A stretch of DNA of 64,000 nt from Dirofilaria immitis (Eukaryota > Nematoda > Chromadorea > Rhabditida > Onchocercidae): contig JAKNDB010000109.1 of the NCBI GenBank assembly GCA_024305405.1, positions 6,510,001 through 6,574,000 of the forward strand, given 5' to 3'. Of this stretch, positions 1 to 10,645 are shown piece by piece. The first letter of the stretch is position 1; the number at the start of each line of letters is the position of its first letter. Position numbers and translations under genes: made by a program. The notes beneath the pieces were generated by a model. It saw nothing but the letters and a program-made list of their open reading frames with translations. It had not been told where the DNA came from and did no database searches.

Positions 1-567
1 TCGATGCCAACAAAACCTACATATCTGAAATTATAAGTTACTTACAAAATTGTCGGACCGTTCTATTAGCATGCCAAGTTACAATAGTGCCATTATGTGT
101 AAGATATGGCGGTAAACACACTATGAAGCGAAATGAAATAATCCGCCATTGCCATCATCAAACCAGCTCACCTATTTCATGAAAGTTATTTAAAAAAATA
201 TGTCCTTTCTTCGGACTTACTATGCCGATAACAAAACCAACGATACATTCTCAACATAAGAAAACTTTATTCTTACTTGATATTCACACTTGCACGGAAA
301 GAAATTGATGTCATCGATTTCGAGTGGTTCCATGCACAAAGGGCACTGAAAAAGACTACAGTTAAAGCCATTCCAAGTAAAACGTTTTAAGAATATCTTG
401 TGAATTAGGGAATACGAATGACTTGGCATCGTTCGAAATAATATTGGTCAACTTACGAATTAGTTCGGGAAAATAGAGACGGACAAATACAATATCTTTG
501 GATGACACTCAACAATTAATGTGTGCAGTACCTTAATCAACTCATTTAAGAAAGAGTAAATAGTTAT

Positions 568-616
<49 letters not shown>

Positions 617-718
617 CTTTTTTTATATGAAAAAATCTTCGATCATGAAACATAAAAATTATAGCCAAAGAAACGAGAAAACATATACTTCTTTATCGGA
701 TTGCTCATCACTCGACAT
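1..718 (-). CDS. CNOT4: CNOT4/NOT4 RING-type E3 ubiquitin ligase, 5' end only (partial)
   Basis: Two exons on the minus strand encode the N-terminus of CNOT4, the RING E3 ligase associated with the CCR4-NOT complex. Exon 1 (718-689) starts with ATG, gives MSSDEQSDKE and ends in phase 0 at a GTATATG donor. Exon 2 (345-277) follows a CTTTTTCAG acceptor, gives CPLCMEPLEIDD, NFFPCKCEYQ and ends at GTAAGA. The C-x2-C and C-x-C cysteines are those of the unusual C4C4 RING of NOT4, and the residue order matches the family's N-terminus. The rest of the RING, the RRM and the C-terminal tail must lie left of base 1; I see no exon in 1-276. Intron 1 carries a TG microsatellite. The gene faces away from exportin-T and the two probably share a promoter region. 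The C. elegans counterpart is ntl-4. Confidence 0.88.
571..615. repeat. (TG)n microsatellite
   Basis: An uninterrupted run of about 22 TG dinucleotides, inside intron 1 of the CNOT4 gene. It is probably polymorphic in length. Confidence 0.97.
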
Positions 719-1679
719 CGCTTTCCGCGTTGTTTGGTAGTAACGTACTTCGAAAAACTACAAGGGACTTATGTACACAATTCATATTATATCAAAATCA
801 CGTTTTCATACAGCCGTTACCACAAAACATGATGAAAAAATGCGTCCTTGCAAAAATGACGTTTTCCAATTCCTCCAGCATAAAATCGACTTTTCGAGTA
901 CTTATCCCATGTAAATCAACTGAACATAAACGACAATCTACAATTTACGCACAACGAGAAATATGCCATCCCAGCCAACCTCCTCTGGATTAATAGAACT
1001 TCATCTGCATGATGAGGTAGAGACACAAAATCATGGAAAAAGTGTTCAGAACTAAATCGAGATTATCCAAAGAATCTTAGTAAAAACTGAATCAAGAGTT
1101 CACTTCTTTCATGCAAGTAAGCATAGGAGATACTTCCCAAAGAAATGAAACCTTCCCCGCATTCTCCACCTCCATGCGCCAACAACGGGAGGAAACTGAC
1201 TGCCACTGCACCTTCTTACGGGTGCCTGGCACTAATCAATTACAATATTTCACCTCCACTCACTCTTTTCCGCTGTGAAATTTTATGTCTCGCCATGTTG
1301 AGAAGCAATTCAGAATAGGGTTGGTGGAATTAACTGGTGTATGCTTGTTTCGGCCTTTAAGTGTTCTTGTCTAGTGGTGGATATTGCCGAACTCAATTTC
1401 TTACGGCCATATCATAGTTTCCTACAGATTTTACTTATTGTGGTGATGTAAAACGATCAAAGATTCCGAGAGTAACAACAGTAGTGGACAGTTTTTGATT
1501 TTCTCGAAATCCCCATTATATATTCTTTTCTCAATTTTCGCTAAAAGAAATTTTCTCCCACCAGTATGTCCGCTTCTTTTAATATATTCCAGACTTTAAT
1601 GTTCCGCTCTTGTTCTCCAATGTTTTAGGTGCATTACTGGAAGGAGCGATATTCGTGGATTCTTTTATAGTTAATCATT
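719..1679. promoter_or_regulatory. Divergent intergenic region between CNOT4 and exportin-T
   Basis: About 960 bases separate the CNOT4 start codon (minus) from the proposed exportin-T start (plus). The region should hold both promoters and 5' UTRs. I can point to no specific element. The open frame at 730-993 has no splice context and no recognisable protein character. Confidence 0.5.
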
Positions 1680-4600
1680 ATGGTTTCTGTTGCATCATTG
1701 GCTAATACTACACAGCATCATGTGGTAATTATTTTGAGTACAGGTTTAAAGTTATGGTGCTATAATTTTTGAATTAACTTATTTACTGTCGGAATCAACG
1801 GCATTTAATCTTTAATTTTCCTACATCACGAAAAATTTGTCGTTTGCAAACATCTGACACATTGTTATCGTAAATCGTCATCTTTTTTGCGACAAGTTAA
1901 TAATATTTATGGAATGATTTGACTACAGTATTCGATACATTTTTTTAAAAACCCGTTTTACGATTGCTATAAAGAGTATAGAATTCCATCGTTTGGAGAT
2001 CGTTGCGTTGAATGAGTGAACAGATTTGCTTACTCTTGATCTTCAGAATATTGTTTTGGGTTTATAATTTATCGATTTACAGATTTTCGAATACATTGAA
2101 AAATTAAGGAACGATTGTGACGGTTGGAAAAACTGCATCGAAAAAATCATCAGCGGCTGGTCTGATGCTTGTTAAAAAAATTTTCTTTATGAAATGAGAT
2201 GGTTTAAATCGTTATAACTTTTTTTCATCATATAATAGCAGTGGTAGCTTAATTTTTTACAACATTTTCTTTTATCAAAGAAGTAAGTTTCAGTGATCCA
2301 GAGGAGCACTTCATGCTTCTGCAAGTGATTGAAACATACTTAGCAATGCGTTATGCTGATAATGATCAAGATCAAGATATTGTTCGAAAATGGATGCGCA
2401 GCTGGTTGCAATACTTGTAAGTTCAGCTCTTGATATTCTGTTCTTAGAGTGATGATCTTATTCAAACTACAGATTTTATTGCAGAATTTTACCTGGGAAT
2501 CCGCCATCATATCTAGTGAACAAAATGGCTCAGCTCTTTGCACTGGTTTTTGCTGCTGACTTTCCAAAGCGTTGGCCGAATTTCATGGACGAGGTAAATT
2601 CTCTTTGTATCTCTGTCATGACTCAAAATTGGATATCTATCAAGAACGTTTTTGTTTGTTTTAATGTAAGTCAAGAGAAGGACTATTGCAATTTATTGTT
2701 TTTCTTCACCTCAGGTGTTTTTCAACAAATCGCATCATCACCTGAAATAACGATCTTTTTCCTGCGTACTTTGATTGCTATCGATTGTGAGGTAGTTGAT
2801 CAGGAAATTCGGCGTACTAAGCAGGTATTATAGTTTGAATGAAACGATGATTTATCAGTTTATTATTGCATCCGCTCAGGATATTTTTTCTCCTACCATT
2901 AGAAATGTAGAATTTATATTTCATTATTATCTAAATACGAGAGGAGTAATTCAGAACAGAAAGTCAAGAAATAAAAATCTTCGTAATATAGTTTACAACG
3001 TTTTTCTGGATAAATGAATTTGCGGAAACTTTTTGAATGTTTGCTAGACTAGTACTGTGCTATGGAATCTTGCTTGCGCTTCAACGTTTTAAAGAAATAA
3101 TATAATTCAACAAGTAGAAATGAAGACGACGGAAGCTATTTTAAGATTTTGCTCGTATCTGATTTTTTTCTTGTATTGTAAAAGAAAGTACAGTAAAATT
3201 TACTTAAATTTAAGTAAGTTAAAAAGAAATAAGTAATTGTTAATTTTATTTTACTGGCAATTGATTATTCGCACGACAGCAACTTTTCTTTGTTTTCACT
3301 ATCGTTTAACCGCATTTGATTTTTTTGACTTGTTTTTCTTTCTTTCAGGTAATTGAGAGAAACATACGGATAAAGGATGCTATGCGTGATAACTGCAACT
3401 ATAGCTTGGCATTGATATGGACTCAGATATTAGTCAGTTTATCTAGAAAAGTTCTTTTAATTGATATCATTTTATTATTTTCTCTTCCAATTGAAAATCC
3501 ATTTTTGGTTGAAAATTAAGCAATTATAATTATTTGTAATGTTGCTTACCAAAAGAGCAGTAGAATTTCTCAATCTATAAAGGCTTAAAGTTGTCAAAGT
3601 TAAGAATATCAGTATTCTGGATTACATGCAAGATTCTTTTCATATTTTTAGGCGGAAAGCAGTGATTTGAAGACTCGAGTACTTTGTTTGGATGTCATTG
3701 CTTGTTATATTGACTGGATTGATTTGGAACTTGTTGTCAACAATACTACCACTCCATTTATTATTAGTAAGTTGGAAATTAAGCAATTATTTTGTCAGTT
3801 TAAAATGTTTACATTTTCTTGACCAGTTTTTAAATATTCGTATTCTATGTAAAATTGGATAGATCTATTAAGACAATCTTTAGGTTGTTTAAAAAATGAA
3901 CATACCTGTGAATCAGCAGTATCAGCTATCAGTGCAATGGTCACAAAAGGCATGGATGCTGAAAAGAAACTTCTACTTACTGCGTCTTTGTATACTGTTT
4001 TGCATGAAAATGGGTCCTTTGATTTGAAAGTAAGCATTTCTAAATAAATAATCTTTACACCAGCTGAAACGATAGAATCTCAATAAACAATGTTAAAAAT
4101 AGCTTTTCAACCTTCTTTTCTGAGAAATAGCTTCCTTTATCCTGTTATGAATCTAGTGCAATAAAATATTTGTAGAAAAATGAAATCGATGATGTTCTGA
4201 GAACTGGAGCGCTCATATGCTCATTAGGTTGCGCCTTGATCGATTGCCATACATGGTACCTTTTTATTTGCCTATTAAGGTACTGCACTGCATATTTAAT
4301 TGGTTAAATTCAGTCAGTAATGTCAGCTACCCTTATGAACGTAATAATTGAAGGTGCAAACTTCATTTCTTAATATGATTTGGCACAAATGAAGATTTTT
4401 GTCCCCATATATATCGGTATGTATGATATTTCTCAAGTTAGTTATAACTTAAAAATGAAATTCATATACAGTTAAATAATTTGTTTTGGTGATATCAAAC
4501 AATTTTAGCTTTTTGAAAGTTGGTGATATAGAAAAATCTGTACGATGTGAGATGCTTCTTCAAGAACAAGCTGCTATTGCTTTGTTGTGTTTTTCTAATG

Positions 4601-7600
4601 AGGTTTTTTTGTTTTGTATTCAATGTTCACGTTTTTATCATTTTAGATAAAAGCTTTTATGCAAAACTGCGAAATTTCAGAATATGGATGCGTCTGAAAC
4701 TGTTATCGAATTTCTGCGACGTTATATTTGTGTCCTTAAAAATCAGGAATTTGGGAAGCGTCACTATTTTACCAGCCAAATGATTTACATAGCCATGGAT
4801 AGGTTGGCTTATTCGTTCCTAAAACACAAAAAAGAAATTAAGGAGAAATTTACTGATGATATTTGACTTAATGAGCACATGAGGCTTTGTGCTCCATGTC
4901 ATGTTTTCTGCCTGTCTAAAAATGATGCTTGTTTGCGCGAACTAATTGCATTCTGACTTAATTTTTTGATTTGCTAGAATTAGAAGTCAGTTGTTGGCTA
5001 GAAACAGGAATTTTGTTTGTTTAGATACAAAGCAGCAAATGATATTGATATGGGTAATACGAATGGTGAGACTGTTGCAGAATTTATGGCATATAGAAAA
5101 CAGCTTCGTAATATGCTAGCAGCAGTTGGAAATTTCGTATGCTATTTTTTATGATGTTGAGTTTGGGATAGCTACTTCTTCGTAGCGTAAGTGAGGCACA
5201 TAGAAAAAAGGGTTAGAGAGTGCTAAAACCAAAAGAGATCTGGATTTACGAAACACTTTTGGATAGAAATAGAGACGTACAGCGTTTTGAGTGGAAACAA
5301 GTTTAACTGAATTTGATAAAAAAAGAATTTTAAAATTGGTTTTAGGTAATTATACGAGCCCAGATTAAGAAGCTTAGATTTATGTGTTAGTTGGAAGATT
5401 CTTTCTATTTTTTTCTTGTTACTTAATTTCTATATTTTTTTAAAAATTTTTTCGTAATTTAAAAATTTTTTTCTGAATATTGGCTCCAAAGCTTAGGAAC
5501 CCGAACCAATATTGATGAAACTAGAGCCGTTGGTGCGAAATGTATGTGAGAACTGGAAACAATGCCACGTAAATGTTATTGAAGCTACTTTAGCACTAGT
5601 CTATGATCTTGTCGAACTCATACACGTATGTTACTTCTTATGCTTTAAAAAATTTATATTTTGATTTCTAACATCTAGAATTATATTAGAAGTAGAAAGT
5701 GACCTGGTACTTGTAGAGCTAGGAATTTTTATAGCGTGTTTTTTAGTCGTTTGTTATAAGTTTACATATACTTGAGTCGAACGTTTCATCTTACATCTCA
5801 ATAAACTGTCTTGGAGACTGAATATTTCTTTTTATAAGAGGCTGCAACCAGAAAAGAGAGATTTGTGTAAGTTAAGTCAATATAAATCGTGTCGAATAAA
5901 ATATGCAGAAGAGTTTTTTCTAGACAAATTTCGGAAATAATGGTGATTTGATCTCTGAGCGTGCAAAAATATTGATAACAGAGGTTTGCTATTTTCTCTT
6001 CAAATTAGGGTTGATTTTGTTTCGAAATTGTAAACTTTATTTTAACTGATAGCTCAGCAGTATAGTGAAGTTTTTATGCTGTTCCCGCCGAAACCGTCTG
6101 AAGTACTTACGTTTTTCATTTAGATCTTACGAAGTACAGTTAATCATTGTGGATTATCTTGTATCAATACATTATTCTTCGAAATTGCTTGTCGTTATGA
6201 AAAAATCCTGCAGAGTAGCACCAGTTCACTGTCGTTGATATCGGTTTGGATTTCAAATTTAACTTAAATGTATCTCCAGCAGTGGACAATTGTCTGTTTA
6301 ATGTTTCACTTAAATAGTGACTGCTTGTAATTCACTTGGATGTGTATATAAGTTTTTGCTTAGTCTTATTCCCAGTCTGAATGAATAGTAATATGTGTCT
6401 AGATAATCATTTTTCTTTTTAGGAAGCTTTCCTGGATATACGTGGTCTTCGTCAGACTTCATTACAGTCAAGAAGTCGCATCATCTATTTATTTTGCCGC
6501 TTTGTAAAAGCACATAAGTAAGCAAAACTTATAAATACTTGTTTTGAATTTCTTTTTCATTAAGAAATATTTTCAGGCTTTTCTTGGCTAACCGGGCTGA
6601 AAATATTCTTAGACGACTCGAGTTATTTTTCGCAGAAACATCGGAAGAAGATTATCAACTCTCAAAAGAAGATCAGGTTTTTTCGTTTCCAAAATTTTGT
6701 CTACCGTATCTAGACTCTTTGGTAATTTTTCTATTACTTTATGATCAAACGGCTTTTTACTGATATGTCGTCCTTTTGTACTCTGCTTACAATTTTATCG
6801 ACTAAATTATTAGATTCGTTCAATTTTATAGTTAAGCTACCAATTTTAACCATGTTAAAATTAACTATCTCCGATTTCCATATCTCCATATCTCCATCAT
6901 ACTATTTGTATTTGAATTTGTTTGAAGCTTCTAGGAATCATTGAATTCTTGGTTTTTATCGGCTTTCAGATGTATCTGTACGAATCTGCATCAGTACTAA
7001 TTATTCACAGTAATCTAGCCGTTGAAAGAAAACAAGAATGCATGAAAATTCTCGGTTTATCATTACTTCAAAAATTCTCATGCATAACGGAAAGAATATC
7101 ACGAGCAAAGAATGTGGAAGAAGTACAGCAGCTTCATCAGCGGTATGCTGATGTTATTGGTTATAGTGCGTGAGTTTTTTGTCTAAAATCGAGTGTTACC
7201 TTTGATAACCGTTTATATAAAAAAATTGAAATATTCTGTGAGATTATCAAAACGCTTGTATTTTTAGGCGTGTTACTAAAGCATTTACAAACAACTACAC
7301 TATGCAGTATTGTCAGTGCACTATCATTTTTACTGAACTGATGGGAGTACGTTCGTGATTTGTTTAACTTACATCTTAGTATCCCTAACCTGTTTTACGA
7401 ATTTCGTTTTTTATTAATGGTCGTTGGGTAGAAAGAAGCTCATTACAATGTAATGATCGAAATTTCGTTTCTTAAATTATATTATGTTTCTCGAAATGGC
7501 TGTCAACATTCGTGATTTTGGGACAAGGCAATAAATTTATGTAATTCTTAGGTTTTTCTGGATAAAATAACTCCAAATAACATAGAAGGATTGGGCGCAT

Positions 7601-9032
7601 TACGGCAGTACCTACATCGGATGGTCATTTGTCTTGATGGTGAAATACTAGCTATGTTACCAACTATCTGTAATAAATACCTTGATGTCGGTTCAGATCT
7701 TAAAGTGATGCATGACTTCCTCATTTTATTGCAACAAATTTTCTGCAAATTTAAGGTGTGTTCCTATGGATTTTAGATTTTGTTTCATTTTCAATATTAA
7801 GTACGTTTTCCTCAAAAAAAATCAAATCGCTTGCTATTAAAATCGTATAAAATAATAGTCTGCTCTGGAATCATTCCCTCAAAAGAGTGATGAGCCCTAT
7901 TTTTGTCATTTCAGAAACGTCTTTTGAAATTGGCTTGAATATTCCCGATTTATTTGATACTTTATGGACGGTACAAAAATATCATTCGACACATCCAATG
8001 AAAGCTGCATTAGGGATATGGTTTATTATAATCGAGCTTTTCTGCAAACACTCCTGAGCATTTTAACATACGATCTAATTATTATGTTGACAAATTGTGG
8101 TAAATATTAAAATGTGCCATCCCATGCAGTTTTCTGGCAGTAAATAACCGAGCCGGTTACTTCAGTTCATATTTTATCTATTTTAATTGAAAATAATTGA
8201 AAATTTCTAGTTTCTTATAACTTTATTTTGAAGGCAGCGAATTTCTGCGCAAAATAGCCGATTCACTCGTTCCTTTCATGAGCTCAAATGATGTACCAAC
8301 GCAACGGCTTACATTTCAAATCATAAACAAACTATTTCTAAAACTGTCGAACAACAGGTCAACTGATTTCATCGAGCTTTTATGGGAGAAAGCGATTTAT
8401 GGAGCGCTTCAAGTAATTTACCTATATCTGTGCGAAAAACTTTTCTATAAAAAGTATTTGATAAGCGTAATTGGACATACGAAAGTTTGGTTAATTTTTC
8501 CACGCGAATTCCACACTTTTTGTCCTTCAAAATATTTTATTATAAATACGATCTAGTCAGAACTTTTACAGACTCCTCTTAATGGATATCATGACCTTGC
8601 AGACGCTCAGTGTGTTTTGCTTCAGCACGAAATTTATGTGTGTTTACAAACTCTACGATCTTGTTCTTCGGAAAGGTAAGGCTTATCTGTTGGTGTTTAC
8701 TCTCTTGATTAAAATTTAAATGCCCGACGGCACTGCTTTTGAAACCACAGACATTTTTGCAGGTTTGATCAGTGTTTACAATTGTTTCTTCCTGCAGATT
8801 TCGCCCGGAATTTTTGTCAGTGTATATCTAGTTACAAGGTTAGTACCTGATTTACTGCAAAGCTGAAATTAACATAGTTCCTAGATGATTATAAAATTTG
8901 GTGTAACGTTTTTAAAATGTGATAAACTACTTGTTACAAATAGAAAAATTACAGGGTAAACAACTGGAAAAAGCACTGGATGCGCAGTATGCTAAGCTGA
9001 GGCTAATGAAAGCGGATGATATTGTGTCGTAA
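1680..9032 (+). CDS. xpo-3: Exportin-T (tRNA nuclear export receptor, importin-beta family)
   Basis: Exportin-T carries mature tRNA out of the nucleus with RanGTP. At least 20 exons align in order with the family: 2093 on (EKLRNDCDGW), 2294 on (RKWMRSWLQYL), 2485-2593 (FALVFAADFPKRW), 2715-2824, 3349-3432, 3652-3766, 3884-4029, 4176-4255, 4509-4602, from 4681, 5025-5136 (FMAYRKQL), 5497-5625, 5924-5983, 6124-6243, then exons near 6.42, 6.58, 6.97 (VERKQECMK), 7.27, 7.55 (YLHRMVICLDGE), 7.86, 8.23, 8.57, 8.78 and 8.96 kb, ending in TAA at 9030-9032. Most junctions have GT/AG sites and matching phases. The start is tentative: ATG at 1680 gives a 15-codon first exon whose phase fits exon 2. Frame breaks at 2718-2722, 7876-7878 and 7975-7979 sit at homopolymers and look like sequence errors. 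The exon 2/3 phase and the donor after 4681 are unresolved. Confidence 0.9.
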
Positions 9033-9072
9033 AATATGAAATGAAAATAATTTCCAAAACAGTTTTATCACA

Positions 9073-9743
9073 TGCATATACTGTCTTGTGATACAAAATT
9101 AGATCATAGTGAACTAACTACTCATATATTGGCATTATCCTGCAAAAGCGGAAAGACTTCGTGGAATCTGATACGTGAGTGCTTGTCCCATCGATTCTTT
9201 GCTGACCATCCCTGAATATTACTTTTTTCCCAAATATTTTCGCCACAGATTGCATATCATCAAAGTATAAAAGTCCTTGAACGCACTTACTGTAAAAAAT
9301 GCTTAGCAGATAATCGCGGAGAAACAAATATTAAGACAACGTTGTCTCCACGTATCAGAGAACACGGTAGGTGACGTCGCCATAGTGTTTTGTCTTACTT
9401 TCCCTGTTCTCACATTGGCTTTCAAAATACTGGTGTGGTCTTGTTATCTGCATACTTTTGCTTGCACGACGTCTCATTCTTATTGGTGGTTTAAAGCTCT
9501 CATCACCGTCTCTGTATTTGTTTTTTTTTACGCTTGTAAATCACTGAATGCTCACTATAACTTCTACTAAAAATGTATAATGTTGGATTGAGTTTTAAAC
9601 TTTGTTTTATTTTTACTTCTTTGACAGAAATGGAAGACATACTATCACAATTCCGCTTGACATATTTCAAGTTAAGGGAGGAGCACCTGTTTGTAATCAT
9701 CTCGGAACCACTACGTTTAAAGACCAGCAGCAGTTTGACGTAT
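9073..9743 (+). CDS. Small unrecognised protein with a CxxC motif (possibly Rpr2/Rpp21-like)
   Basis: An ATG at 9073, only 40 bases after the exportin-T stop and behind a CAAAACAG site, opens a coding-like exon (MHILSCDTKLDHSELTTH) ending at a GTGAGT donor near 9172. A second exon starts at 9249 behind CCACAG and gives VLERTYCKKCLADNRGE, ending at a GTAGGT donor at 9367. A third, from 9628 behind TTTGACAG, can be read as TITIPLDIFQVKGGAP with stop TGA at 9743, but exact phases do not join all three, so a one-base error or misplaced junction is likely. The single CxxC after a basic helix-like stretch recalls the zinc-ribbon RNase P subunit family (Rpr2/Rpp21), but the second Cys pair is not evident. 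The close spacing to exportin-T suggests a downstream gene in an operon. Confidence 0.4.
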
Positions 9744-9748
9744 GATCC

Positions 9749-10052
9749 ATGCCGAAATCAGTCAAAGTTTACGATAGATCACGGCTAGATGATAAGCCAG
9801 CATATAATTTTCGCGGAAGTCCGCGTCAGTTTATGACAAACCTTATCAATAGATTCCAGTGTTTATCAAATGCAAGAATTTTCGCCTCGATGAAAGAATT
9901 CACAGAATTACGTCCTCGCAAACTAATGCGTACTATATGTTCTTGTTCCATGCACTCTTTCAAGCGTCTCATTGGTCCCTGCTGATCTGTTCGGAACAAA
10001 GCAATATCATCCCGTCCCTACGAGTAACGAAGTTATGGAAGAATTTTGGAAG
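9749..10052 (+). CDS. Unrecognised ~100-residue protein, frame broken twice
   Basis: An ATG at 9749 (MPKSVKVYDRSRLDD) lies 6 bases after the preceding stop. The reading continues for about 100 residues only if the frame moves by one base near 9850-9860 (to NFRLDERIHRIT) and again near 9975-9985 (to FGTKQYHPVPTSNEVMEEF), ending with TAA at about 10050-10052. Both shifts are in the direction of a missing base, as in the other genes here, and no consensus introns are visible. The C-terminal segment looks like a genuine protein end. I do not recognise the family. It could instead be a pseudogene. Confidence 0.4.
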
Positions 10053-10645
10053 CAATAAAGTTAAGTCTAACGTGGTTAAATAACAATCTTACCTTGCTGG
10101 GACTTAGTTGCTTAACAGGTTCTGTTATGTTTCTTCCCTTTGGGCACACATTTGTGACAGTCGAGCTTCCTGAAATGAATTTTGCATCTTTAATAATTTC
10201 GCAAGACAATAAAAATCAATTGGAAATTTCTATTATCCTTCAAAATACTTCCTAAGTTAATTTAAAAGCACTAATAATATGCCAAACAATAGTTAGACCG
10301 CTTAACCCAAATCAGGTTGACTTTTACGGAAGTCTTATGCTTTATGTCATTGCTTTCAAGCGAAGCATCAAATAAATAAATATGTTTTTAATAAATAAAT
10401 TGCAGGCAAGAATTTATAATAAAGAGAAATGATAAAGCGAAAAAATGAATTAGATGGCAACCAACAATGGAAGGGAGAGAGAAGAAATCAAATACTAGAA
10501 TGCAATAATAACCATGATAAGATTTTACATATTTACATAAAAGGATACTTCGATCGCACTTTCGAATTCGCCTACTTCCCCTCAATAAAACGCACCAACT
10601 GATCATAAATTCGCATACACTGAAGGTGTCAAAATGGAAATATTA
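10053..10645. other. Convergent intergenic region
   Basis: The region is AT-rich and lies between the 3' ends of the plus-strand cluster and the minus-strand BICRA-like gene. It contains AATAAATAAAT-type polyadenylation motifs around 10370-10395 and no supported coding sequence. Confidence 0.5.

Noticed and set aside
730..993. 87-codon plus-strand ORF between CNOT4 and exportin-T
   Set aside because: It starts with an alternative codon, has no splice context or protein-like pattern, and occupies the divergent promoter.
9573..9788. Alternative frame MEDILSQFRLTY... in the third exon of the small CxxC gene
   Set aside because: It matches the plain splice phase, but the competing frame (TITIPLDIFQVKGG) looks more protein-like. 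I kept the gene and left the choice open.
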